From: Pseudomonadota bacterium
GTDB taxonomy: Bacteria; Pseudomonadota; Gammaproteobacteria; Xanthomonadales; Xanthomonadaceae
Direction of reading: 5' to 3'
DNA length: 64,000 nt
NCBI GenBank assembly: GCA_023390905.1
Contig: JAEWBY010000094.1
Coordinates: 1-64,000, forward strand
Within the stretch, counting starts at the first letter, position 1. Each line of letters begins with the position of its first letter. This document shows, one piece after another, positions 35,703-43,795 of the stretch. A model generated the notes under the pieces. The model had not been told where the DNA came from, did no database searches, and saw only the letters and a list, made by a program, of their open reading frames with translations. Position numbers and translations under genes: made by a program.

Positions 35703-37945
35703 TCCGTTTGAGTCGTTTGCTGGCCGCTGGCCTGCTATTCCTCAGTGCCGCCGCGCAGGCGCAGATCCGTCCGCAGGATCTGCCGCCGGTGGATGAAGTA
35801 TTCGTCCCCACGGCCAGCGCGCCCGCCCGCGACCGGATCGAAGTCCATTGGAAAATCGCCGAGGGCTATTACCTCTACCGGCATCGCACCTCGGTGGAGG
35901 TGGATGCCGGCGGCTTCGCCGCAGGTGCGGTGCAGCTGCCGAAGGGCAAGGCGTACCGCGACGAATTCTTCGGTGACGTGGAAACTTACCGCGGAGGATT
36001 GACGGCGGTGCTGCCCGGGCAGGCGGGCAGCGAGGATCGCATCACCCTCAAGATCAAATACCAGGGCTGCGCCGACGCCGGCATCTGCTACCCGCCGCAG
36101 ACGCGCCGGTTGACGGTGACGTTGCCGGCAGACGGCGCCGCGGCCGACGGTGGCTTCGTGCCGCTGGGCCAGGTCGGCGCGGGCAAATCGTCCCTGCTCG
36201 GCGCGCGCGCGGATGCCGCGCCGCTGGCGGAGGACAAGGCATTCGCCGTGGACGCCATCGCGTTCGACGGCAACCAGTTGCTGCTGCGGTTCACGCCCGC
36301 GCCGGGCTATTACGTCTATCGCGATCGCACCACGCTGGCGCTCGAAGGCGCGGCCGGCATCACCCTGCAGGCGCCGCGCTGGCCAAAGGGACAGTCCTAT
36401 CACGACGAACACTTCGGCGATGTCGTCGTGTACTTCGATCAGGCCGAAGTGCCGGTGCCGCTGGCGCGCACGCGCAGCGAGCCCGCACGCGGCACCTTGA
36501 AGGTGACCTTCCAGGGATGCCAGACCGGCGGCATCTGCTATCCGCCGATGACGCGGCGGTTGGCCCTCGACATCCCGGCGGGCACGCTGGCGCAGGCGGC
36601 AGTCGACCCCGCACCGACGATCGAACCCGGGCCGCAGGCCGCGCCGGCGCAGGACGATGCCGCACCGGCCACCGATTCCACTTCCGCAGTCACGGCGACC
36701 GACGTACCGCGCACGCCACCGCCCGCCTCGGCGACCTCGCGCCAACCGCTCGCGCTGTGGCTGGCACTGCTGCTCGCCCTCGCCGGCGGACTGATCCTCA
36801 ACCTGATGCCCTGCGTCCTGCCGGTGCTTTCGCTGAAGGCGCTGTCGCTGGCCGGCGGAGATCGCCCGCGCCACCGCGCGCTCGCCTACACCGCGGGCGT
36901 GCTGCTGAGCTTCGTGCTGCTGGGTGCGGCGGCGCTGGGCCTGCGTGCGGCCGGGCAGGCGCTAGGCTGGGGCTTCCAGTTGCAGCAGCCCCTGATCATC
37001 GGCCTGCTGGTGTACGTGGTGTTCGCGGTGGGACTGAGTCTTTCCGGTGTGTTCGCCGTGGGCTACGGGCTGGCGGGGGCGGGTGATCAACTCGGTCGCA
37101 AGTCGGGTCCGCTGGGCGACTTCTTCACCGGTGTGCTCGCCGTGGTGGTCGCCAGCCCCTGCACCGCACCGTTCATGGGCGCAGCGCTGGCGTTCGCCTT
37201 CGCCGCCCCGGTGCCGCTGGCGCTGCTGGTGTTCCTGATGCTGGGCCTCGGTCTGGCCTTGCCGTTCCTGTTGATCGGTTTCGTGCCGGCGCTGGCCAAT
37301 CGTTTGCCCAGGTCCGGTGCGTGGATGGACACGCTGAAGAAGCTGCTCGCCTTCCCGATGTACCTGACCGCCGTCTGGCTGCTGTGGGTGCTGGGCCGCC
37401 AGCGCGGCATCGATGCGGTCGCGCTGGTGCTGGTCGGCCTGGTGCTGCTGACGCTCGCGGCCTGGTGGCTGCAGCGCCTGCGCTGGCAGCACGCGCCGCT
37501 ACGTCGGGCCGTGGGGCTGCTGCTGCTGATCGGCGCGATCGTTCCGCTGGTCATGGCGCACCGCGTGCCGCCGCCGGCGCAGGCGGCTGAGGTACGCGGG
37601 GACGTCATCCCGTTCTCGGCACCGCGACTGGCCGAACTGCGATCGCAGGGCAAGGTGGTGTTCGTCGACATCACCGCCGACTGGTGCGTCACCTGCAAGG
37701 CCAACGAAAAGACCGTGCTGAACCGCCCGGCCTTCCGCGATGCCCTGGCAAAGGTCGACGGCGTGTTCATGCAGGGCGACTGGACCAATGTGGATGAAAG
37801 CATCACCGGCTATCTGGAACAGCACGGCGCGGTCGGCGTGCCGCTGTACGTCGTCTATCCGCGCGGCGGTGGCGAAGGCGAAGTCCTGCCGACGGTGCTG
37901 ACGCAGGGCATGGTCGAAGACGCGCTGCAACGGGCCGCGCGATGA
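35699..37945 (+). CDS. dsbD: Thiol:disulfide interchange protein DsbD with duplicated N-terminal domain
   Basis: DsbD carries electrons from cytoplasmic thioredoxin across the inner membrane to periplasmic DsbC/CcmG-type partners. The 748-residue protein has a signal peptide (1-21) and two tandem DsbD-alpha domains (about 25-145 with CADAGICYPP and about 175-295 with CQTGGICYPP). A Pro/Ala-rich linker and eight transmembrane helices follow (about 345-620), with redox cysteines in NLMPCVLPVLSLK and VVASPCTAPFMG. A C-terminal thioredoxin-like domain carries DWCVTCKANE. E. coli DsbD has one alpha domain (565 residues), so the duplication is the unusual feature. It is coupled to cutA upstream and the TlpA-like gene downstream. 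Confidence 0.93.
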   Translation: MIRLSRLLAAGLLFLSAAAQAQIRPQDLPPVDEVFVPTASAPARDRIEVHWKIAEGYYLYRHRTSVEVDAGGFAAGAVQLPKGKAYRDEFFGDVETYRGGLTAVLPGQAGSEDRITLKIKYQGCADAGICYPPQTRRLTVTLPADGAAADGGFVPLGQVGAGKSSLLGARADAAPLAEDKAFAVDAIAFDGNQLLLRFTPAPGYYVYRDRTTLALEGAAGITLQAPRWPKGQSYHDEHFGDVVVYFDQAEVPVPLARTRSEPARGTLKVTFQGCQTGGICYPPMTRRLALDIPAGTLAQAAVDPAPTIEPGPQAAPAQDDAAPATDSTSAVTATDVPRTPPPASATSRQPLALWLALLLALAGGLILNLMPCVLPVLSLKALSLAGGDRPRHRALAYTAGVLLSFVLLGAAALGLRAAGQALGWGFQLQQPLIIGLLVYVVFAVGLSLSGVFAVGYGLAGAGDQLGRKSGPLGDFFTGVLAVVVASPCTAPFMGAALAFAFAAPVPLALLVFLMLGLGLALPFLLIGFVPALANRLPRSGAWMDTLKKLLAFPMYLTAVWLLWVLGRQRGIDAVALVLVGLVLLTLAAWWLQRLRWQHAPLRRAVGLLLLIGAIVPLVMAHRVPPPAQAAEVRGDVIPFSAPRLAELRSQGKVVFVDITADWCVTCKANEKTVLNRPAFRDALAKVDGVFMQGDWTNVDESITGYLEQHGAVGVPLYVVYPRGGGEGEVLPTVLTQGMVEDALQRAAR

Positions 37946-38547
37946 AGGTGACGCCGGCACGCGTCCTGTGGGTGGCGGTGGCCGCGGCGGCGCTGGGTCT
38001 GCTGGCCAGCCACTGGTATGAAGGGGGCCCGCTGCTGCGCACCGACCGGGGCCAGCAGGCCCTCCAGGCGGCTGCGGACCTCAGTGCGCCACCGCCCCCC
38101 GACGGCGTCACCCCGGCGCGGCCCGGCGATCCGATGCCGGCCATCCGATTGCCGGATCCGGAGGGCAACGTCGTCGATCTGGCGACCTATCGTGGCCGTC
38201 CGCTGCTGATCAATGTGTGGGCGAGCTGGTGCGGCCCCTGCATCAAGGAAATGCCGGAACTGGATCGCTTCGCGCGGGAACAGGGCGCCGACGGCACGCG
38301 CGTCGTCGGGCTGGCGCTGGACACACCCCAAGCCGTGAAAGACTTCCTCGCCCGCGTGCCGGTGGCCTATCCGATCGTGCTCGACACGCCCGGCCCGGCC
38401 GATGCGAGCGTGTGGCTGGGCAATGCCAAGGGCGTGCTTCCCTATACTGTGCTGATCGATGCGCGTGGTCGCATCGTCAAACAGAAGATCGGGCCATTTG
38501 TCGAAGGCGAGATCACCCAATGGGCGGCCGCTAACCAGGCGCCGTGA
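37942..38547 (+). CDS. TlpA/ResA-type thioredoxin-like protein
   Basis: The 201-residue protein has an N-terminal membrane anchor (about 8-25), a proline-rich linker and a TlpA-like domain (about 65-195) with the redox motif WASWCGPCIKEMPELD and a cis-proline region at GVLPYTVLID. It is probably a periplasmic disulfide reductase acting in cytochrome c maturation or oxidative damage repair and reduced by DsbD, whose stop codon its ATG overlaps (ATGA). Confidence 0.88.
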   Translation: MKVTPARVLWVAVAAAALGLLASHWYEGGPLLRTDRGQQALQAAADLSAPPPPDGVTPARPGDPMPAIRLPDPEGNVVDLATYRGRPLLINVWASWCGPCIKEMPELDRFAREQGADGTRVVGLALDTPQAVKDFLARVPVAYPIVLDTPGPADASVWLGNAKGVLPYTVLIDARGRIVKQKIGPFVEGEITQWAAANQAP

Positions 38548-38660
38548 CAGCCCGTTCGCGCACCCGGATTCAAACATCTGATTAAAACGCTCGGATCTTC
38601 GTCGATCTGGACAGCATCGCCGGCTTCGCGCAGACTGCCGCCCTTCCGCTGGAGTCCCCG

Positions 38661-39101
38661 ATGGCGAATCTGCTGGTCCTGCACGGCCCGAACCTCAATC
38701 TGCTCGGCACCCGCGAGCCCGAGGTCTATGGCCATGCAACGCTGGCCGACATCGACGCCAGCCTGGTGCGCCAGGCGGCCGAAGCCGGGCATGCGCTGAC
38801 CAGTTTCCAGTCCAACGCCGAACACGCGCTGGTCGATCGGGTCCAGGCCTGCCGCCAGGACGGCACCGATTTCGTGCTGATCAATCCGGCCGCGTTCACC
38901 CATACCTCGGTCGCGCTGCGCGATGCGCTGGCGGCCGTGGCGGTGCCCTTCATCGAAATCCACCTGTCCAACCCGCATCGCCGCGAACCGTTCCGCCAGC
39001 AGAGCTATTTCAGCGATCTGGCCGTCGGGGTGGTCTGCGGATTCGGCGCCGACAGTTACCGCTACGCGCTCGACGCCGCCCTGCGGCGGCTGTCGGCCTG
39101 A
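38661..39101 (+). CDS. aroQ: 3-dehydroquinate dehydratase, type II
   Basis: The third step of the shikimate pathway. The 146-residue dodecameric enzyme has LLVLHGPNLNLLGTREPEVYG (with the catalytic Tyr), FQSNAEHALVDRVQ, INPAAFTHTSVALRDAL (active-site loop and Asn), FIEIHLSNPHRREPFR and the final GFGADSY. It precedes accB-accC, an order common to many proteobacteria. Confidence 0.96.
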   Translation: MANLLVLHGPNLNLLGTREPEVYGHATLADIDASLVRQAAEAGHALTSFQSNAEHALVDRVQACRQDGTDFVLINPAAFTHTSVALRDALAAVAVPFIEIHLSNPHRREPFRQQSYFSDLAVGVVCGFGADSYRYALDAALRRLSA

Positions 39102-39147
39102 TCTTTCCATTCGTTCCGCTCCGGAACACCGTTCAACAGAGGCCCCC

Positions 39148-39624
39148 ATGGATCTCCGCAAAATCAAGAAGCTCATCGATCTGCTGGAAGAATCGAATCT
39201 CGCCGAAATCGAAATCAAGGAAGGCGAGGAATCGGTGCGGCTGGCGCGCGTGCCCAAGGGTGGCTATGCATCCGCGCCGGCGCCGATGGTGCACCACGTC
39301 GAGACGCGCCCCGCCGCGCCGATGCCGATGAGCTCGCCCACCGAAGCTTCGACCGGCGGCACCGCCAAGGCCGCCAGCAACCTGCCCGAAGGCCACGTCG
39401 TGCGCGCCCCGATGGTCGGTACCTTCTACGCCTCGCCCTCGCCTGACAAACCGGCGTTCGTCAGCGTCGGCCAGGCGGTCAAGGCCGGCGAAACGCTGGC
39501 GATCATCGAAGCAATGAAGATGTTCAACCCGATCGAAGCCGACGTCTCGGGCACGGTGCAGGCCGTGCTGGTCGAGAACGGCACGCCGATCGAATTCGAT
39601 CAGCCGTTGTTTGTCATCGCCTGA
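39148..39624 (+). CDS. accB: Biotin carboxyl carrier protein of acetyl-CoA carboxylase
   Basis: The 158-residue carrier shuttles carboxybiotin in the first step of fatty acid synthesis. It starts MDLRKIKKLIDLLEESNLAE, has an Ala/Pro linker (about 45-80), and a biotinyl domain with APMVGTFYASPSPD (the thumb region) and the biotinylation motif EAMKMFN. Unusually, accC does not follow immediately: a 360-base insert with a decayed S23-like gene separates them. Confidence 0.96.
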   Translation: MDLRKIKKLIDLLEESNLAEIEIKEGEESVRLARVPKGGYASAPAPMVHHVETRPAAPMPMSSPTEASTGGTAKAASNLPEGHVVRAPMVGTFYASPSPDKPAFVSVGQAVKAGETLAIIEAMKMFNPIEADVSGTVQAVLVENGTPIEFDQPLFVIA

Positions 39625-39984
39625 GTTGCGGTGAATCGGGAACGTGGTTCGGGACCCGGACAAGCATCGCCCGCACGGACGCCTCGAAGTGTGGCGTGAT
39701 GCGATGGCATTCGTCGATCCGTTTGCCACGCCAGCACCTGGATGTTCCGATGCCGAACGCGGTATGACCATGCATTTGCGTCATGCCGCCGGCAGCATGC
39801 CATCGAACATCGCCGAAGGCGCCGCACGTCGTTCGACCGAATACCTGCGTTTTGTTTGCAAAGATCCGCTTGACCGCACGTTCGCCCGTCTCGACGCCCT
39901 GATCCGCACACTCGATTCCGAATCGCCGCGACTTCGCCAGGAACCGGCACTTCTCGAATCCCCAATCCCTGAATCCCGAATCCC
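39625..39984. mobile_element. S23/four-helix-bundle element inserted between accB and accC
   Basis: The insert is bounded by imperfect inverted flanks: GTGAATCGGGAACGTGGTTCGG on the left (39631-39652) and CGAATCCCCAATCCCTGAATCCCGAATCCC on the right, ending one base before the accC ATG (the right flank is quoted here only as repeated CGAATCCC units). Its centre encodes an S23-like protein. Gene-less relatives lie in the groES-groEL gap and after degQ. I infer a mobile or once-mobile repeat family; no transposase is present. Confidence 0.5.
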
Positions 39985-39991
39985 ATGCTAG
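39644..39991 (+). CDS. S23 / four-helix-bundle (23S rRNA intervening-sequence-type) protein, degenerate
   Basis: The 115-residue product matches the S23/four-helix-bundle family in two stretches: HGRLEVWRDAMAFV (usual form LEVWQKAMxLV) and LRHAAGSMPSNIAEGAARRS followed by TEYLRF. The family's C-terminal helices (LAELETQLEIA...) are shortened to ARLDALIRTL and then run into the repeat flank, which encodes ESPIPESRIPC. The start is a GTG at 39644 without a ribosome-binding site. Its stop overlaps the first codons of accC. Family members are encoded in rRNA intervening sequences, and relatives serve as Avd accessory proteins of diversity-generating retroelements. No reverse transcriptase is here. 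It is likely a decaying passenger gene, though expression from the acc transcript is possible. Confidence 0.55.
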   Translation: MVRDPDKHRPHGRLEVWRDAMAFVDPFATPAPGCSDAERGMTMHLRHAAGSMPSNIAEGAARRSTEYLRFVCKDPLDRTFARLDALIRTLDSESPRLRQEPALLESPIPESRIPC

Positions 39992-41352
39992 ATAAAGTCG
40001 TCATTGCCAACCGCGGTGAAATCGCGCTGCGCATCCTGCGCGCGTGCCACACCCTGGGCATCCGCACGGTGGCCGTGCACTCCACGGTCGATCGCAATCT
40101 CAAGCACGTCGCCATGGCCGACGAGTCGGTCTGCATCGGCCCTGCGCCTTCGGTCGACAGCTACCTCAACATTCCGGCGATCATCGCCGCGGCCGAAGTG
40201 ACCGACGCCCAGGCGATCCATCCGGGCTACGGTTTCCTCAGCGAGAACGCCGACTTCGCCGAACGCGTGGAGCAGTCCGGCTTCGTGTTCATCGGGCCCA
40301 AGGCCGACACCATCCGCCTGATGGGCGACAAGGTCGAAGCAATCCGCGCGATGAAGGCTGCCGGCGTGCCCTGCGTGCCGGGGTCGGGCGGACCGCTGGG
40401 CGATGACATCGTCGCCAACACCAAGATCGCGCGCGAGATCGGCTATCCGGTGATCATCAAGGCGGCCGGCGGCGGTGGCGGACGCGGCATGCGCGTGGTG
40501 CACGCCGAAGCGGCGTTGAGCAATGCCATCGCCACCACCAAGTCCGAAGCCAAGGCGGCGTTCGGCAACGATCAGGTCTACATGGAGAAGTTCCTGGAAA
40601 ATCCGCGGCACGTGGAGATCCAGGTGCTCGCCGACGGCCAGGGCAATGCGATCCACCTGGGCGAACGCGACTGCTCGATGCAGCGTCGCCATCAGAAAGT
40701 GGTCGAGGAAGCGCCCGCGCCCGGCATCACCGAACAGCAGCGCGCCGAAATCGGCCAGGTCTGCGTGGAGGCCTGCCTGCGCATCGGCTATCGCGGCGCC
40801 GGCACGTTCGAGTTCCTGTACGAGAACGGCCGCTTCTACTTCATCGAGATGAACACCCGCATCCAGGTCGAGCATCCGGTGACCGAGCGCATCACCGGCA
40901 TCGATCTGGTGTGCGAGCAGTTGCGCATCGCCGCCGGCCAGAAGCTGACCATCAAGCAGGAGGACATCGTGCTGCGCGGCCATGCGATCGAATGCCGCAT
41001 CAACGCCGAGGATCCGGAAACCTTCATGCCGCACCCGGGCCTGATCCAGCATTTCCATCCGCCGGGCGGCCCGGGCGTGCGCGTGGACACGCACATCTAT
41101 GAAGGCTATCGCGTGCCGCCGAACTACGATTCGATGATCGCCAAGCTGATCGTGCACGGCCCGGATCGCGAGACCGCGATCGCGCGCATGCGCGTGGCGC
41201 TGAGCGAGATGGTCATCGACGGCATCAAGTCCAACATTCCGTTGCAGCAGCGCATCATGCGCGATCAGGGCTTTCAGGCCGGCGGCCAGAACATCCACTA
41301 TCTGGAAAAGCGCCTGGCCGAACGCAAGAACAAGTCAATCGCGCTGGTCTGA
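39985..41352 (+). CDS. accC: Biotin carboxylase subunit of acetyl-CoA carboxylase
   Basis: The 455-residue ATP-grasp enzyme carboxylates the biotin on AccB. It is near-canonical: MLDKVVIANRGEIALRILRA, HPGYGFLSENADFAE, ATP-binding AAGGGGGRGMRVV, ENPRHVEIQVLADG, ERDCSMQRRHQKVVEEAPAPG, FIEMNTRIQVEHPVTE, and IKSNIPLQQRIMRDQGF. The ATG at 39985 follows directly on the repeat flank, so there is no recognisable ribosome-binding site. A GAATCCC repeat occupies that position. Translation may depend on coupling with the upstream S23-like frame, whose stop overlaps by seven bases. Confidence 0.97.
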   Translation: MLDKVVIANRGEIALRILRACHTLGIRTVAVHSTVDRNLKHVAMADESVCIGPAPSVDSYLNIPAIIAAAEVTDAQAIHPGYGFLSENADFAERVEQSGFVFIGPKADTIRLMGDKVEAIRAMKAAGVPCVPGSGGPLGDDIVANTKIAREIGYPVIIKAAGGGGGRGMRVVHAEAALSNAIATTKSEAKAAFGNDQVYMEKFLENPRHVEIQVLADGQGNAIHLGERDCSMQRRHQKVVEEAPAPGITEQQRAEIGQVCVEACLRIGYRGAGTFEFLYENGRFYFIEMNTRIQVEHPVTERITGIDLVCEQLRIAAGQKLTIKQEDIVLRGHAIECRINAEDPETFMPHPGLIQHFHPPGGPGVRVDTHIYEGYRVPPNYDSMIAKLIVHGPDRETAIARMRVALSEMVIDGIKSNIPLQQRIMRDQGFQAGGQNIHYLEKRLAERKNKSIALV

Positions 41353-41375
41353 TCCAAGGCATCCGATGAACAGAA

Positions 41376-41405
41376 ACGGGCCGGATTCGCGGGAATCCGG
41401 CCCGT
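41376..41405 (+). terminator. Strong terminator after accC
   Basis: ACGGGCCGGATTC (41376-41388), loop GCGG, GAATCCGGCCCGT (41393-41405): perfect 13-bp stem, then CG and five T. It ends the aroQ-accB-accC unit and faces the convergent hypothetical gene pair. Confidence 0.9.
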
Positions 41406-41423
41406 CGTTTTTCCGCGCGCGGC

Positions 41424-41777
41424 TCAGCGCCGGGTTTCGGGATTGCCCTGCAGCGGAACCACGCCAGTGGGCGAGAGCGGGTCCACCACGCGCAGGGTTT
41501 CGCGCGAACCATCGGGCCACTGCACTTCCACCGTCGTGCCTGCCGGCAGCGTGGAGAACGGCGCGCCGCTGCGCGCGCGATAGATCGCCACCAGTTGCGC
41601 GGCGCCGATCGCACGCGCTTCCCGGGACGCCTCGACGCCATGGGGAATTTGCTGCAATCCGCGGTAGGGCAGATCCAGCGCATTGATCACCACGGTTGCG
41701 GCCGCGGCGGCGTAGGTGATGAAGACCAGCAAGGCCAGCCACGCGTGACGGGTGGGCAAGAAGCGTCGGGCTTTCAT
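41424..41777 (-). CDS. Hypothetical membrane-anchored protein
   Basis: I do not recognise this 117-residue protein. It has a basic start (MKARRFLPTRH), one transmembrane helix (about 12-34) and a soluble, probably periplasmic part of about 80 residues with no cysteine pair or catalytic motif. Its ATG overlaps the stop of the upstream gene by four bases, so the pair is translationally coupled and likely functions together. Confidence 0.65.
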   Translation of the reverse strand: MKARRFLPTRHAWLALLVFITYAAAAATVVINALDLPYRGLQQIPHGVEASREARAIGAAQLVAIYRARSGAPFSTLPAGTTVEVQWPDGSRETLRVVDPLSPTGVVPLQGNPETRR

Positions 41778-42715
41778 TTCAGCAGACTCCTGCGGGACAG
41801 CACGCTGTCCACCATGTGGTTCAGATGTTCGGCGCCCTGGCGCGGCACGCCGCCATCGCGCACGAACGCCGGAAAATCCTGCGCCGGATCGCGCGAGCAG
41901 ATTCCGCCATTGGCGCAATACGAGGTCATCAGCGCGCCCTGCGCGCGGCAATCCAGACCCAGGCGGCAGGCGGCGAGCTGCCAGGCCAGTTCGGACAACC
42001 ACGTGCCCGACACTTCGCCCAGTTCCATCTCCGATCCGCTGGCCGCCAGGCCCATCGCGCGGGAGATGGCCAGGTAGGCCTGCGGATCGCCCGAGGCCAC
42101 CACGCGATCGACCAGTCCACGTCGATAGCCGGCGGCTTCGGACATGGGCACACCTTCGGCCAACAACGAAGCTTCGGCCGCCAGACTGCCAGCCAGCGCG
42201 GCGCGCGTCCGCGTTTCCTGCACCACGTCCGATGTCAGGCCATCGTTCGGCGTGAAGCGCACGCAGCGCTGACTGACGCGTTCGCGCGCGGCCGCCATCA
42301 CCGGTGCGGTGGCCACGTCCAGTGCCGCGATCGCGCGGGTATCGCTGGCATAGGCCGCCGGGTTGGACGCATACGCGGCGCAGTAATCGTAAACGCGGCT
42401 CAGCATCCACTGCGCATCCGCGTCACCGGCACGCGCCAGAGTCGAGACGCGCTGCGCGTAGACGAACAGATCCGGCGCAGATTCGAACTCGCGGCGGATC
42501 GAGGACCGCGCCGCGGACGCTGCGGGCTGTGATCGTTCCGCGCTGCCTGCGGCGACCGGCGCGGCGATGCCCGAAGACGAAACCGCCACGGCCTGGTTCA
42601 CCGCCGGCGTCCGGTGCCCGGACGTGGCCCACCACCATCCGGCCGCGGCAAGTGCGCAGGCGCCGGTCAGCGTCAACAGCCAAGGTCGGGACATCGGGCG
42701 ATTATCGAGGCGCAT
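41774..42715 (-). CDS. Hypothetical exported protein with Sel1-like segment
   Basis: The product of 313 residues (306 if ATG 42694, MSRPWLLTL, is used) has an N-terminal signal or anchor (about 12-30), an Ala/Ser-rich linker, and a helical domain with AGDADAQWMLSRVYDYC, reminiscent of Sel1/TPR repeats. Six cysteines in the second half (for example CRLGLDC and CANGGIC) suggest disulfides in the periplasm. I know no functional assignment. It is divergent from prmA and overlaps the next small gene by four bases. Confidence 0.65.
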   Translation of the reverse strand: MRLDNRPMSRPWLLTLTGACALAAAGWWWATSGHRTPAVNQAVAVSSSGIAAPVAAGSAERSQPAASAARSSIRREFESAPDLFVYAQRVSTLARAGDADAQWMLSRVYDYCAAYASNPAAYASDTRAIAALDVATAPVMAAARERVSQRCVRFTPNDGLTSDVVQETRTRAALAGSLAAEASLLAEGVPMSEAAGYRRGLVDRVVASGDPQAYLAISRAMGLAASGSEMELGEVSGTWLSELAWQLAACRLGLDCRAQGALMTSYCANGGICSRDPAQDFPAFVRDGGVPRQGAEHLNHMVDSVLSRRSLLK

Positions 42716-42787
42716 CTCCGGGGATTCAACGCAGTCCAATCCAGACCGCATGCGACAATGGCGCATCCTGCTCATCCGCTCCGCACC

Positions 42788-43708
42788 ATGCCTTATCTCG
42801 AACTGACCCTGCGTTGCCACGAATCCGAACTGCCGCGCTACGAGAACGCGCTGGAGGATGTGGGCGCGCTGTCGGTCACCTTGCTGGATGCCGATGCCGA
42901 CACCACCGACGAGCGCGCGATCCTGGAACCGGGCGTGGGCGAGACACCGCTGTGGCGCTCGCTGGTGCTGACCGCGCTGTTCCCGGCCGAAACCGATGCC
43001 TTGATGCTGCTCGCGGCGCTGGAAGCCTTCGATCCCGGGCTCGACTGGAGCGAGGCCGGTTTCCGCAGCGTCGAGGACGAAGACTGGGAACGCGCCTGGC
43101 TCGATCAATTCCAGCCAATGCGGTTCGGCCGGCGCACTTTCATCGTGCCCTGGAACCACGAACTGCCCGAGCAGGCGCGTACCGAGGACGCGGCCGTCAT
43201 CCGACTGGATCCGGGGCTCGCGTTCGGATCCGGCACGCATCCGACCACGGCGCTGTGCCTGCGCTGGCTGGATGCACTCGCCGATGAAGGCGCACTGGCG
43301 CAGCAGCGTGTGCTCGATTTCGGCTGCGGCTCGGGCATCCTCGCGCTGGCGGCGCTGCGCCTGGGCGCGGCCGAGGCCGTCGGCGTCGACAACGATCCGC
43401 AGGCCCTGATCGCCTCGCATGACAACGCCGAGCGCAATGGGCTGTCCGATCGCCTGCAGGTCCATCTTCCGCAGGACGAACCCGTGCGCACGTATCCGAT
43501 CGTGGTGGCGAACATTCTCGCCTCCGCGCTGGACACGCTCGCCGAAACGCTCGCCGCGCGCGTCGCACCGGGGGGACGCATCGCGCTGTCCGGCATCCTG
43601 CACGGTCAGGAAGACGAGTTGCTGACCCGCTATGCCGCATGGTTCGAACGGTTGCAGGCCACGCGTGACGGTGACTGGATGCGCATCGATGGCGTACGCC
43701 GGGCGTGA
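42788..43708 (+). CDS. prmA: Ribosomal protein L11 methyltransferase
   Basis: The enzyme trimethylates ribosomal protein L11. The 306-residue product has the L11-binding N-terminal domain (about 1-65), a linker helix with DEDWERAWLDQFQPM, and an S-adenosylmethionine-binding domain with LAFGSGTHPTTALCLRWLD, VLDFGCGSGILALAALRLGA and VVANILASAL (the NILA motif), all PrmA-specific. The ATG at 42788 gives MPYLELTL. Followed by the DUF3426 gene and fis, an order common in gammaproteobacteria (prmA-dusB-fis in others). Confidence 0.95.
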   Translation: MPYLELTLRCHESELPRYENALEDVGALSVTLLDADADTTDERAILEPGVGETPLWRSLVLTALFPAETDALMLLAALEAFDPGLDWSEAGFRSVEDEDWERAWLDQFQPMRFGRRTFIVPWNHELPEQARTEDAAVIRLDPGLAFGSGTHPTTALCLRWLDALADEGALAQQRVLDFGCGSGILALAALRLGAAEAVGVDNDPQALIASHDNAERNGLSDRLQVHLPQDEPVRTYPIVVANILASALDTLAETLAARVAPGGRIALSGILHGQEDELLTRYAAWFERLQATRDGDWMRIDGVRRA

Positions 43709-43795
43709 TGCAGCCTGTGCGCAAGGAGCGGCGATCATTGCGGATCGGCATCCCTGGAACTGCCTGGGCGTGCTTGACCATGCTTGAATAGCGCC

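Noticed and set aside
41376..41405. Further member of the GGGATTCG repeat family
   Set aside because: It contains GGATTCGCGGGAATCC, but it is better explained as the accC terminator, with a perfect stem and a T run.
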